Position numbers and translations under genes: made by a program. Below are positions 43,046 through 51,374 of a stretch of DNA of 64,000 nt, one piece after another. The notes beneath the pieces are model-generated. The model searched no databases. It saw nothing but the letters and a program-made list of their open reading frames with translations, and had not been told where the DNA came from. Location of the stretch: the NCBI GenBank assembly GCA_963815665.1, contig CAWFHN010000011.1, positions 310,001 to 374,000 of the forward strand, in the 5' to 3' direction. The first letter of the stretch is position 1; each line of letters opens with the position of its first letter. This DNA comes from DASUPK01 sp963815665 (GTDB taxonomy: Bacteria; Actinomycetota; Thermoleophilia; Solirubrobacterales; 70-9).

Positions 43046-44125
43046 TCAGCCCTTGGCGTCGCGCCGGGCGCGGCGCTTCTCCTTGAGCTCGCCGCTCTTC
43101 TCCTTCGCCTCCCTATAGGAGGCCTCGACCAGGTCCCTGCCGCCGGACCAGCCGAAGACCCAGGAGACGAGCACCACCGCGAAGACCACGTTCCACGCCG
43201 AGGTGATCAGCTGCTGGGAGGCCGAGTAGGCGGTTGCGGTCGATGCGCTGGCGTCCTTCTTGAGCGCGGCGCTGTTCATCGCCTGGGTGACGCCCACCCC
43301 GCCCGGCGTCAGCGACACGCTGTTCGAGATCGAGTTGGAGGCGGTGACCGAGGCGACGTTGTGAAAGGTCACGGGGATGCTGTAGGCGCCCAGGAAGACG
43401 GCGATGATCGCCAGCCGAGCCAGATAGCTGCCGAGCTCGGGGAGGACCAGGCCCGTCAGGGCCTTCCGCGGAGAGCCGAGGATCGCCCCGCCGACCAGCA
43501 GCTGCTCCCGCAGCTTTGCCCACTGCCTGCGGAACACCCGGGTCGCCAGGACCGCCAGGAACACCACGCAGGCCGCGATCGCCACCGCGAGCACCCAATG
43601 ATCCGCCAGTCCACTGAGCTTGATCGAGAACGAGCCCGCCACCGACAGGAAGAGGTAGAGGTAGACGGCGATGTTGAAGATCGAGAACGGGATCTTCTGG
43701 ACGGCGATCCCGGAGAGCATCGCCGCGAAGGTGGCGCCCGCGATCACGCTCGTGAACATGATCAGCATCACCCAGGTGCCGATGTTCGCCGGGAGGAAGC
43801 TGTTCATCGCCACCGACGTCGCATATGCCGCCAGGATCAGCCGGAAGGTGATCTTCACCCTGGGGTACGCGGCCCGCAGGATCGTCAGCCACGCGACGGC
43901 GGCGAGCGTCGTCTGGGCGGTCTGCAGGAGCACGCCGGCGACGACGGCCCAGGCGGGTACCTCCCTGATCTTCTTGAAGAGCTGGCGGATCCAGTCCCCG
44001 ACCGGAATGCCGAGCAGGCCGAGTACGAAGATCAGCAGCGCCACGCCGCCAACCCAGACGGCGATCCGTGCCAGCCGCGCGAGCAGCGCCTGATCTCGCG
44101 CCAGGGCCGCGAGCCGACTTCTCAT
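43046..44125 (-). CDS. flippase-like membrane protein (lysylphosphatidylglycerol synthase TM/UPF0104)
   Basis: A 359-residue membrane protein with about eight spans, of the PF03706 type (the membrane half of MprF or AglD-like flippases). Characteristic parts are LILAAYATSVAMNSFLPANIGTWVMLIMF and SNSVSLTPGGVGVTQAMNSAALK. A basic Lys/Arg/Glu tail is cytosolic. Such proteins move lipids or lipid-linked sugars across the membrane. It lies near a lipid kinase gene and a PAP2 phosphatase gene, which suggests phospholipid work. Confidence 0.88.
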   Translation of the reverse strand: MRSRLAALARDQALLARLARIAVWVGGVALLIFVLGLLGIPVGDWIRQLFKKIREVPAWAVVAGVLLQTAQTTLAAVAWLTILRAAYPRVKITFRLILAAYATSVAMNSFLPANIGTWVMLIMFTSVIAGATFAAMLSGIAVQKIPFSIFNIAVYLYLFLSVAGSFSIKLSGLADHWVLAVAIAACVVFLAVLATRVFRRQWAKLREQLLVGGAILGSPRKALTGLVLPELGSYLARLAIIAVFLGAYSIPVTFHNVASVTASNSISNSVSLTPGGVGVTQAMNSAALKKDASASTATAYSASQQLITSAWNVVFAVVLVSWVFGWSGGRDLVEASYREAKEKSGELKEKRRARRDAKG

Positions 44126-44177
44126 CGGCGAAACCTATCCGGGAACATCCCACCGTCATCAATCGAACGGAGAAGAC

Positions 44178-44627
44178 ATGACTGGGAAAGCGGATTTCAC
44201 GGAGGAGGAATGGAAGACGGTGCTCGAGGCGCCGCCGAGCGCCGGCTTGATCGTGATCGCGTCTGACCGCGGGGGCTCGATCCGCGAGAGCTTCTCGATG
44301 GCGAAGGCGTACACCGAGGCGCGGAAGGAGCATGGGGACAGCCAGCTTCTGGATGAGATCGTCACCGCCAAGCCCGAGATGGACCACACCCGCTTCCACT
44401 CCCCAGAGGAGCTCAAGGAGGCCAGCCTGAAGCACATCACCGACGCCGTCGAGCTGCTCAAGTCGAAGGCCGGGGCGGAGGAGCTCGACGAGTACAAGAA
44501 GTTCATCGTCGCTCTCGCGAACCGCGTCGCCGAGGCCCGCAAGGAGGGCTTCATGGGATTGAGCGGCGACCGCGTCAGCGATGACGAGAAGGCGGCGATT
44601 GCCGAGGTCGAGGCTGCCCTCCAGTAA
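44178..44627 (+). CDS. conserved hypothetical protein
   Basis: A 149-residue soluble protein (DFTEEEWKTVLEAPPSAGLIVIASDRGGSIRESFSMAKAYTEAR, FIVALANRVAEARKEGFMGLSGDRVSDDEKAAIAEVEAAL). The ASDRGG-SIRESF region looks like a conserved core and the C-terminal part resembles a TerB-like or DUF-type helical bundle. No function is known. It precedes the lipid kinase gene by 22 bases and is probably co-transcribed with it. Confidence 0.75.
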   Translation: MTGKADFTEEEWKTVLEAPPSAGLIVIASDRGGSIRESFSMAKAYTEARKEHGDSQLLDEIVTAKPEMDHTRFHSPEELKEASLKHITDAVELLKSKAGAEELDEYKKFIVALANRVAEARKEGFMGLSGDRVSDDEKAAIAEVEAALQ

Positions 44628-44649
44628 TCCGGCCTCGCCGAGGATTGCA

Positions 44650-45933
44650 ATGCGTCAGCGCGCGGCCGCGATCGTCTCCATACTGCTGGCGCCGGCGGTC
44701 GTCCTGCTCGCCGTCTACGTCGTCGTAGAGCAGTTCCCGAGGGGCCTGATCGTGCTGGCCTGCGTGGTGGTCGCCCTGGCGGCGGGCTGGTTCGGGCTGC
44801 TCCGGCGCGGCGGGGCTCGCCTGCTGGGGTTCGGGATCGCGCTGGTGGGGCTGATCGTGGCCGCGGTGCTGCCGCTCTTCGACGGCGATCACGTCGTAGA
44901 GGCCATCCTGCTCCCGGTCGGCGTGCTCCTCTGCCTGGCCGCGGCGCGGGCAGCATTCCGGGTGAAGGTCTCGCTGGCGCCCGCTCGAGCCCCGCTTCAT
45001 CCGGTCCTCTTCTACAACCCCAAGTCGGGCGGCGGCAAGGCGGAGCGCTTCGCGCTGGCAGAGGAGGCGAAGTCTCGGAACATCGAGCCGATCGAGCTGA
45101 CGCGCGGGGCCGACCTGGAGGAGCTGGCGCGGCGGGCGGTTGCCGACGGCGCCGATGCGCTGGCGATGGCCGGCGGCGATGGGTCGCAGGCCGTGATCGC
45201 AGCCCTTGCCTCCGAGCTGGACCTGCCCTACGCCTGCGTGCCGGCCGGCACGCGGAACCATTTCGCTCTCGATCTCGGGGTGGACCGGGACGATGTGGTC
45301 GGTGCTCTCGAGGCGTTCGTCGATGGCGGCGAGCGCCGTGTCGACCTGGCGGAGGTGAACGGGCGGGTATTCGTCAACAACGTCTCGCTGGGCCTCTACG
45401 CGGAGGCGGTCCAGAGACCGGGCTACCGCGAGGCGAAGCTCCGCACGCTGCTCGACACCGTGCCCGACGTGCTCGGCCCGGAGGGATCCGGGCTGGAGCT
45501 CTCCTGGAGGGGGCCCGGGGGACACGAGCATCACTCCGGCGCCGCGGTCCTGGTCTCGAACAACCGGTACCGGCTGGGCACGGCGGTCGGGTCCGGCACC
45601 CGACCTCGCATCGACGACGGCATGCTGGGGATCACGGTGGCATCGGCGCCCGCCGGCTCGGCGCCCGGTCGCCCGGCACAGCGCCCCTGGCGCGAATGGT
45701 CGGCTTCGGACTTCGAGGTCGACTCGGACAGCGAGGTTCCGGCCGGCATCGACGGTGAGGCGGTGACCCTCGAGGCGCCCCTCCGGTTTCGCATTCGCCC
45801 CGGGGTGCTGCGCGTCCGCATCTCGCGGGCACACCCGGGCGCGTCGCCCTCGGCGGCGATCCCCGAGAGTCCCTGGGAGGGGTTCGTCTCGCTCGCCGGG
45901 ATCGCGGTGGGGAGGCCGCCGTCCGCGCGATGA
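44650..45933 (+). CDS. diacylglycerol/sphingosine-type lipid kinase with N-terminal membrane spans
   Basis: A 427-residue protein. About four N-terminal spans (AAIVSILLAPAVVLLAVYVV, LIVLACVVVALAAGWFGLL, GIALVGLIVAAVLPLF, AILLPVGVLLCLAAARAA) precede a DAGK catalytic domain with LFYNPKSGGGKAERF, AGGDGSQAVIAALA and VPAGTRNHFALDLG. The C-terminal part (GIDGEAVTLEAPLRFRIRPGVLRV) matches the family's beta domain. It should phosphorylate a membrane lipid; many actinobacterial members lack spans, so fusion to a membrane domain is notable. Start ATG 44650 is chosen at the first span. It overlaps the PAP2 gene by four bases. Confidence 0.88.
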   Translation: MRQRAAAIVSILLAPAVVLLAVYVVVEQFPRGLIVLACVVVALAAGWFGLLRRGGARLLGFGIALVGLIVAAVLPLFDGDHVVEAILLPVGVLLCLAAARAAFRVKVSLAPARAPLHPVLFYNPKSGGGKAERFALAEEAKSRNIEPIELTRGADLEELARRAVADGADALAMAGGDGSQAVIAALASELDLPYACVPAGTRNHFALDLGVDRDDVVGALEAFVDGGERRVDLAEVNGRVFVNNVSLGLYAEAVQRPGYREAKLRTLLDTVPDVLGPEGSGLELSWRGPGGHEHHSGAAVLVSNNRYRLGTAVGSGTRPRIDDGMLGITVASAPAGSAPGRPAQRPWREWSASDFEVDSDSEVPAGIDGEAVTLEAPLRFRIRPGVLRVRISRAHPGASPSAAIPESPWEGFVSLAGIAVGRPPSAR

Positions 45934-46472
45934 GGCGGATCGCGACCCTGGATCGCCTCGACAGGTCCGCCTACGAGGCGATCGCCCGGACGCGGATGCC
46001 GTTGCTCGACCGCTCGATGCGCGCCCTCTCGAGGGCGGCGGACCACTCGAAGCTCTCGCTGATCGCGTCCGTGGCGCTGGCGCTCGTCGCGGGACCCGAG
46101 GGGCGGAGGGCGGCCGGGAATGGCCTGGCATCGGTCGCGGTCACCGCGACGATCGTGAACGTGATGATCAAGCCACTGGTCCTGCGGCGCCGTCCCGATC
46201 GCGCGGGCGCGTTGTTCCCGGCTGCCCGGATGGTCGACATGCCGCGGTCACGCTCCTTCCCTTCCGGGCACACCGCGGCGGCGTTTGCGTTCGCAACGGG
46301 AGCGGGCAGGGTGCTTCCCCGGACGGGACCGCCTCTCGTTGCCCTGGCCGCGCTGGTCGGCTACTCGCGGGTCCACACCGGCGTCCACTACCCCGTCGAC
46401 GTGATCGCCGGCGCCGTCTGCGGCGTGGGGCTGGCTGAAGCCACCTGCCTTTGGCTCGATCAGAGCAGGTAG
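45930..46472 (+). CDS. PAP2-family lipid phosphatase
   Basis: A 180-residue type-2 phosphatidic acid phosphatase-like membrane protein. The three signature motifs are present: KPLVLRRRPDR, PSGHTAAA and SRVHTGVHYPVDV. About four spans are visible. It could act on phosphatidic acid or undecaprenyl diphosphate. Its start overlaps the stop of the lipid kinase gene, so kinase and phosphatase are made together, which suggests a lipid phosphorylation cycle. The 3' end overlaps the convergent Sap-like gene by 13 bases. Confidence 0.92.
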   Translation: MRRIATLDRLDRSAYEAIARTRMPLLDRSMRALSRAADHSKLSLIASVALALVAGPEGRRAAGNGLASVAVTATIVNVMIKPLVLRRRPDRAGALFPAARMVDMPRSRSFPSGHTAAAFAFATGAGRVLPRTGPPLVALAALVGYSRVHTGVHYPVDVIAGAVCGVGLAEATCLWLDQSR

Positions 46473-47146
46473 ACAAGGCCCCTGACGATCAGCAGCCCGC
46501 CGAAAAGCAGCGCCATCCGGAAGCCGATCATCCGAGCGTTGCGGCTGAACCACTCCTTGAAGCGGTCGACCGCGCGCGGGGTCCACTCCGGGGCGAAGAT
46601 GAATCCAATCAGCGGCAGCTCCAGCAGCGCCAGCATGATCAGATTGAAGAGGAGGACCATGCCGACCGCCCCGACCGTGCTCGGATCCTGGTCGGCGATC
46701 TTGTGCAAGCCGATCAGATAGGAGGCGCCGGGCAGCGTCAGCAGCGCGCCGACGACGAAGGTCATCCGCGCCGAGCCCTGACTGAGCTTGCGCTGCCACA
46801 GCGGAGGTCCCTTGTCGCCCTTGGACTCCTCCTTACGGCGACGCCGCTCCGCGAGCCGCCCGGACTCCTTCGGCTGCCGCCCCGGGCGGATCATGACCGC
46901 CAGCAGGAGGAGGAGAGCGCCGAAGGCCAGGTCCATCGCCGGGCTCAGGGTGTGTTGCGACGTGCTCGCCGATCCGTCGAGGGAGAAGACGATCACCAGG
47001 CCGAGCGTCACGCTGGTGACGATGGCGCCGAGCAGGTATCCGAGCAACAGCCGCTTCGGGTGGTCGAGCAGCAGCATCACGGTCGTGGCCGCGAGCAGGG
47101 TCGGGTTGAGGGCCGCCGTCAGGGCGTAGACGTAGACGCCGTTCAC
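46460..47146 (-). CDS. GAP-family (Sap, sulfolipid-addressing-like) membrane protein
   Basis: A 228-residue membrane protein of the GAP/Sap family, with about six spans: YALTAALNPTLLAATTVMLLL, LLLGYLLGAIVTSVTLGLVIVF, and later GALLTLPGASYLIGLHKIA and LLFNLIMLALLELPLIGFIFAPE. Mycobacterial members assist export of sulfolipids or glycopeptidolipids. The cytosolic loop is Arg/Glu/Lys-rich. The start is GTG at 47146. Location beside the PAP2 gene supports lipid or envelope transport. Confidence 0.85.
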   Translation of the reverse strand: MNGVYVYALTAALNPTLLAATTVMLLLDHPKRLLLGYLLGAIVTSVTLGLVIVFSLDGSASTSQHTLSPAMDLAFGALLLLLAVMIRPGRQPKESGRLAERRRRKEESKGDKGPPLWQRKLSQGSARMTFVVGALLTLPGASYLIGLHKIADQDPSTVGAVGMVLLFNLIMLALLELPLIGFIFAPEWTPRAVDRFKEWFSRNARMIGFRMALLFGGLLIVRGLVYLL

Positions 47147-47220
47147 AGCCGACTCCCCTCGAGGGCTGGTGGTGAGAGAATCACCGCGACTGATGATGCC
47201 TGTCGAACAGGACGTGCGGC

Positions 47221-48612
47221 ATGGCTGAGCCCTTGACTCCCGCGGAGAGCGAGGCGCAGGGGAAGGCCGCTCGCCGGCGGATGTCCCGCAAGGCCCACGG
47301 CGCGTGGGAGCCCGCGGCCCGTCGCGAGAATCCCGTCAAGGTCCTCCAGCGCCAGGACAAGACCCGCGTCAAGGAGCTCGTCCCGGTCCGCCACGGCCGG
47401 ATGGGCGCCTCCGCCTTCACCTTCTACCGCGGCGGTGCCGGGATCATGGCCGCCGATCTCGCCGCGACCCCGAGCAGCGATCTCGTCGTGCAGCTCTGCG
47501 GCGACGCCCACTTGTCGAACTTCGGGATCTTCGCGGCGCCGGACCGCCGGATGATCTTCGACATCAACGACTTCGACGAGACCCATCCCGGGCCGTTCGA
47601 ATGGGACGTCAAGCGGCTCGCGGCGAGCTTCGCGATCGGAGGGCGCGACCTCGGCTTCAAGGAAGCCGATCGGCGGGCGGCCGTGGTCGCGACGGTTGGC
47701 GAGTACCGCCGGGAGATGCGCCGTCTTGCGCCGATGCGAACGATCGACGTCTGGTACGAGCGTCTCGATCTCGATGCGCTCGAGCAGTACAGATCGCGGG
47801 TCAAACGCAAGGCGGCCCGCACCTACGACAAGAACATCGCCAAGGCGGAGAGCAAGAACAGCCTTCGCGCGTTCGCCAAGCTCACCCATTCGGTCGACGG
47901 CGAGCTCCGCATCGTCAGCGACCCGCCGTTGATCACGCCGGTCGAGGAGGTGTTCAAGGGGGCGAAGTCGGATGTGCTGCTGGAGCGCCTCCTCGAGTTG
48001 ATCGGGCAGTACCGTAAGACGCTGGACGGCGACATCCGCCACCTCGTGGAGGGCTATCGCTACGTTCACGCCGCCCGCAAGGTCGTCGGCGTCGGCAGTG
48101 TCGGGACCCGCGCCTGGATCGTGCTCTTCCTCGGGCGGGACTCCGATGATCCGCTCTTCCTCCAGGTGAAGGAGGCCGAGGCCTCGGTCCTCGAGGGGTT
48201 CGCCGGCAAGAGCAGGTTCAAGCAGCAGGGCCGGCGGGTCGTCGAGGGGCAGCGCCTGATGCAGGCGGCCAGCGACATCTTCCTCGGCTGGCTCTCTGGC
48301 ACGGACCCCGAAGGCGTGACCCGCGACTTCTACGTTCGCCAGCTCTGGGACGGCAAAGGCTCGGCGCAGGTGGAACTGATGACTCCGGCGACGATGAGCA
48401 TGTACGGGAAGCTCTGCGGCTGGACGCTGGCGCGAGCGCACGCTCGCTCCGGCGATCGGATCGCGATCGCCTCCTACCTCGGCAAGGGGGACGGGTTCGA
48501 CCGCGCGATGTGCGACTTCGCGGAGGCCTACGCGGATCAGAACGCCAGCGACTTCAAGGAGTTCGAGGCCGCCGTCAAGAAGGGCGTGCTGAAGGCCGTC
48601 ACCGGTCTTTGA
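47221..48612 (+). CDS. DUF2252 family protein
   Basis: A 463-residue protein of the DUF2252 family, distant from aminoglycoside-phosphotransferase/kinase folds. Markers are ARRENPVKVLQRQDKTRVKELVPVRHGRMGASAFTFYRG, VQLCGDAHLSNFGIF, FDINDFDETHPGPFEWDVKRL, FLQVKEAEASVLEG and FYVRQLWDGKGSA. The GDAHxxNFG and DxNDFDE motifs resemble catalytic and metal loops of small-molecule kinases, but the substrate is unknown. It ends overlapping the sigma factor gene on the opposite strand. Confidence 0.92.
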   Translation: MAEPLTPAESEAQGKAARRRMSRKAHGAWEPAARRENPVKVLQRQDKTRVKELVPVRHGRMGASAFTFYRGGAGIMAADLAATPSSDLVVQLCGDAHLSNFGIFAAPDRRMIFDINDFDETHPGPFEWDVKRLAASFAIGGRDLGFKEADRRAAVVATVGEYRREMRRLAPMRTIDVWYERLDLDALEQYRSRVKRKAARTYDKNIAKAESKNSLRAFAKLTHSVDGELRIVSDPPLITPVEEVFKGAKSDVLLERLLELIGQYRKTLDGDIRHLVEGYRYVHAARKVVGVGSVGTRAWIVLFLGRDSDDPLFLQVKEAEASVLEGFAGKSRFKQQGRRVVEGQRLMQAASDIFLGWLSGTDPEGVTRDFYVRQLWDGKGSAQVELMTPATMSMYGKLCGWTLARAHARSGDRIAIASYLGKGDGFDRAMCDFAEAYADQNASDFKEFEAAVKKGVLKAVTGL

Positions 48613-49777
48613 GGCTCTCCAGCCGCTCCTCGAGGAAGCGGCGCTCCGCATCCGAGTGGACCAGCTCCAGGGCCCGCCCGTATGCCTCGCGAGCCCCGTC
48701 GGCGCGATCGAGCCGCCGCAGCAGCTCCGCCCGTGTCGAGTGCAGGTAGTGATAGCCGTCGAGATCCAGGCCGTCCACGATCGTCAGAGCGGCTTCGGGG
48801 TCGCCCGCCTCGGCGATGGCGGCGGCCCTGTTCAGCTCCACCACGGGTGAACCGGTGAGGCCGGCGAGCCGGCCGTAGAGCAGGGCGATCTGCGGCCAAT
48901 CCACCGCCTCGTCGGTATGGAGGACCGCGATGGCGGCCTGGAGGACGTAGGGGCCGCTTCCGCCGAGCGCCATGGCGCGGTCGAGGATGGTCCGTCCCCG
49001 CTCGATCTCCTCCCGATCCCACAGCGAGCGGTCCTGATCGCGAAGCAGAACCACCTCGCCATCGTCGAATCGAGCCTCGCTGCGGGCGTCGTTCACCAGC
49101 ATCAGCGCGAGCAGCCCGTGCACCTCCGCCTCGTCCGGCATCAGCTCGGCCAGCGCCCGATCGATGCGGATCGCCTCCGCCGCGAGCTCCCCCCGGCCGC
49201 CGTAGCCCTCGTTGAAGATCAGATAGATCACCGCGAGCACGGCGGTGAGCCGATCCGGGAGCAGGTGGGGGGGAGGCACGCGGAACGGGATCCCGGCCGC
49301 CTCGATCTTGTGCTTCGCGCGGACCAGCCGCTTGGCCATCGTCTCCGTCGGGACCAGGAACGCCCGGGCGATCTCCTCGGTGGTCAGCCCGCCGAGGGTC
49401 CGCAGCGTCAGCGCCACCTGATTGTCGAGCGCCAGCGCCGGATGGCAGCAGGTGAAGAGCAGCTCGAGCCGCTCGTCGGGGATCGTCCTCTCATCCATTT
49501 CGTCCTCAACCGCCGCGGGGACGTCGAGCAGGCGGGTCTTCTCGGCGAGGGTGCGGTCCCGGCGGATCCGGTCGATCGCCCGGTTCCGAGCGGTGGTGAC
49601 GAGCCAGGCGCGCGGGTTGTCCGGCGTCCCGTCGCGCGGCCAGCGCTCGGCGGCGATCGCGAACGCCTCCTGAGCGGCCTCCTCGGCCAGCTCGAAGCTG
49701 CCGAGGAAGCCGATCAGGGTGGCGAGGACGCGGCCCCATTCGTCGCGGAAGACCTGGTCGAGGATCGCTAGTACCCC
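48599..49777 (-). CDS. ECF sigma factor with DUF6596 C-terminal domain, no canonical start
   Basis: A sigma-70-like factor of the long C-terminal-extension type usually paired with a YCII protein. The N-terminal region 2 appears upstream of the first ATG (49498): LDQVFRDEWGRVLATLIGFL, FELAEEAAQEAFAIAAERWP, NPRAWLVTTARNRAIDRIRR. Region 4 follows (LTLRTLGGLTTEEIARAFLVPTETMAKRLVRAKHKIE) and then a TPR-like DUF6596 domain. Between the in-frame stop at 49778-49780 and residue LDQV there is no ATG, GTG or TTG. The codons are GGG GTA CTA GCG ATC CTC. It may use a rare start such as ATC, or be reached by a -1 slip from the YCII gene. Confidence 0.88.
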   Translation of the reverse strand, partial: GVLAILDQVFRDEWGRVLATLIGFLGSFELAEEAAQEAFAIAAERWPRDGTPDNPRAWLVTTARNRAIDRIRRDRTLAEKTRLLDVPAAVEDEMDERTIPDERLELLFTCCHPALALDNQVALTLRTLGGLTTEEIARAFLVPTETMAKRLVRAKHKIEAAGIPFRVPPPHLLPDRLTAVLAVIYLIFNEGYGGRGELAAEAIRIDRALAELMPDEAEVHGLLALMLVNDARSEARFDDGEVVLLRDQDRSLWDREEIERGRTILDRAMALGGSGPYVLQAAIAVLHTDEAVDWPQIALLYGRLAGLTGSPVVELNRAAAIAEAGDPEAALTIVDGLDLDGYHYLHSTRAELLRRLDRADGAREAYGRALELVHSDAERRFLEERLESLKDR

Positions 49778-50130
49778 TCAACGACAGGCCGGATCTCGAT
49801 GGCGCCGCCCATGCGGGCCGCCGGAATGCGCGAGGCGAGCTCGATCGCGGCGTCGAGGTCATCGGCCTCGTAGGTCAGCCAGCCGCCAAGAGCCTCCTTG
49901 ACGGAAACGAACGGCCCGTCGGTCGTCAGGGTCTTGTCGTCCGCGACTCGCACCGTTGTCGCGGTCTCCGGCAGGTCGAGGCGAGTGTCGTTCGGCGTGA
50001 CACCTGGCGTCTGGTTGAGGGCCTGGTAGTCCGCGTAGACCTGCTTCTGCTCGTCCTCGGAGAGGTTGTTCCAGGTGTCGTCGCCCGGAACCGCGGCGGA
50101 CCCCTGGTGAATCAGCAGCACATATTTCAT
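49768..50130 (-). CDS. YCII-related protein, sigma-factor partner
   Basis: A 120-residue YCII-domain protein (MKYVLLIHQGSAAVPGDDTWNNLSEDEQKQVYADYQALN, KTLTTDGPFVSVKEALGGWLTYEADDLDAAIELASRIPAARMGGAIEIRPV). Such proteins sit immediately upstream of ECF sigma factors of the DUF6596 type and may sense a small molecule or regulate the factor. ATG 50130 has AAGGAGG upstream. The stop codon lies inside the sigma reading frame, with GAG-GGG just before it, so a -1 frameshift fusion is conceivable. Confidence 0.88.
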   Translation of the reverse strand: MKYVLLIHQGSAAVPGDDTWNNLSEDEQKQVYADYQALNQTPGVTPNDTRLDLPETATTVRVADDKTLTTDGPFVSVKEALGGWLTYEADDLDAAIELASRIPAARMGGAIEIRPVVEGY

Positions 50131-50253
50131 GACTACCTCCTTGGTTGAAGTGTCGCCCCTGAGACGAACGGGCGAACGCCGGATGGACACCGGATCCGAG
50201 ATTCCGGCGCACCCGGACCGGGTAGACAAGACGCGAGCTATCGAGGAGGCGAA

Positions 50254-50607
50254 ATGGCACACGCCGACCCCACACTGCACGAGCACGAGTGGCGGCCCTC
50301 ACCGAACCTGCCGCCCCTCAGTCGAGAGGACATCATCGGGATTGCAGTCGCCGGCATCGGGACCGCGGTGCTGGTTCTGATCGCCGCGACCTCGGCCAGC
50401 GGCGACTCGGGCAGCTATGACGCCGTCACGATCGCCAGGGTCCTGATCGCAACCGGCGCCGCCCTAATCAACCTCGCCCATGTGGTCGGGATCCTCTTCT
50501 TCGAGAGCGTCGACTACCACGGGCCGTTCCAGCACTTCTTCGCCCGCCTCAGCATGTTCGGGACCCTCGGCGCGCTGATCGTCAGCCTCGCCATCGGCCT
50601 GTTCTGA
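50254..50607 (+). CDS. three-span membrane protein of unknown function
   Basis: A 117-residue protein with a hydrophilic N-terminus (HEHEWRPSPNLPPLSREDI) and three spans: IIGIAVAGIGTAVLVLIAA, TIARVLIATGAALINLAHVVGILFF and LSMFGTLGALIVSLAIGLF. It resembles small actinobacterial membrane proteins of unknown function. GAGGCGAA lies upstream of the start. It is 31 bases from the next gene on the same strand. Confidence 0.65.
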   Translation: MAHADPTLHEHEWRPSPNLPPLSREDIIGIAVAGIGTAVLVLIAATSASGDSGSYDAVTIARVLIATGAALINLAHVVGILFFESVDYHGPFQHFFARLSMFGTLGALIVSLAIGLF

Positions 50608-50638
50608 AGACGTCCTCCTGTGCGGTTAGGTTCGCGGC

Positions 50639-51016
50639 ATGAACCCACGAACCGCATTGATCCTGGCCGGACTGGCGCTCATTGTCGGCGTCGTCGGCCT
50701 CGTAATCGGAATCAGCGCCAAGAACGGCAACAAGAGCGATCAGGACATCGCCGACGCGACCAAGGCGCAGCTCGAGCAGCAGCTCGGCACCACGGCATCC
50801 GAGGTCCAGGGGGCGCAGCAGGCCCAGACGACAAAGCAGGCCGGGATTACAGCCAGCGTCAACAAGCAGCTGAACGGCATTCGCTCGTCCATCACGCAGC
50901 TCCAGACCAGCATCAACACCCTGAACACGACCACCGCGACGCAGGGGACCGACATCAAGAACCTGCAGAACGACGTCAACAAGCTGGACAGCCGAGTCAG
51001 CAACCTGGGCGGATAA
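50639..51016 (+). CDS. single-span coiled-coil protein
   Basis: A 125-residue protein with one N-terminal span (LILAGLALIVGVVGLVIGISA) and a Gln/Thr/Asn-rich extension with heptad-like repeats (ITASVNKQLNGIRSSITQLQTSINTLNTTTATQ, IKNLQNDVNKLDSRVSNLGG). The layout suggests an anchored coiled-coil rod facing outside or inside the cell. No function is assigned. A strong terminator follows. Confidence 0.7.
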   Translation: MNPRTALILAGLALIVGVVGLVIGISAKNGNKSDQDIADATKAQLEQQLGTTASEVQGAQQAQTTKQAGITASVNKQLNGIRSSITQLQTSINTLNTTTATQGTDIKNLQNDVNKLDSRVSNLGG

Positions 51017-51035
51017 CCCTCAAGTCCCCGAACGA

Positions 51036-51067
51036 CGAAGGGCCGCCTTATGAGAGGCGGCCCTTCG
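51036..51067 (+). terminator. hairpin terminator, 13-bp stem
   Basis: An inverted repeat with arms CGAAGGGCCGCCT and AGGCGGCCCTTCG and a six-base loop, 20 bases after the coiled-coil gene stop. It is followed by CTTTGA rather than a T run. Confidence 0.8.
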
Positions 51068-51374
51068 CTTTGAAACGCGGTGATGAACGAGCTTGGGATT
51101 AGCGGTGGGGCGGGACGGCTCCCACCTCCGTTCGCTCGCCGGTGCCCGGGTTGGATTCCGCCGGACGGCCGCGTGCCGTCCTGACGGCCCCTCGTTGGGC
51201 GAGGGTGCTCCGCAGGCGAAGCCGAGGAGCAACCCGTATTACGTCAGCGCCCAGGCCTAGCGGCCCTGCACCTCCAGAGTCCCGTCAAGCATGGAATTCA
51301 AGTTAGGACCACCTCCTTTCTCTGGTCGTCGTATTGAAGCACGCGCTCCGGCCGTGGATAAAGTCAGGTTCGAA
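51068..51374. other. intergenic region with hairpin, repeat core and unexplained ribosome site
   Basis: About 300 bases without a convincing gene. It contains GGGTGCTCC-GCA-GGCGAAGCC-GA-GGAGCAACCC near 51204-51236, a hairpin built round the same GGCGAAGCC core as the dispersed repeat. On the minus strand AGAAAGGAGGTGGTCC (51306-51321), an almost perfect anti-16S sequence, precedes a 14-codon frame starting TTG at 51301 (or ATG at 51292) and stopping at 51257. A small peptide or leader could be encoded there. Confidence 0.35.

Noticed and set aside
51140..51200. Possible degenerate tRNA (sequence GGGTTGGATTCC)
   Set aside because: No acceptor or anticodon stem can be built around it.
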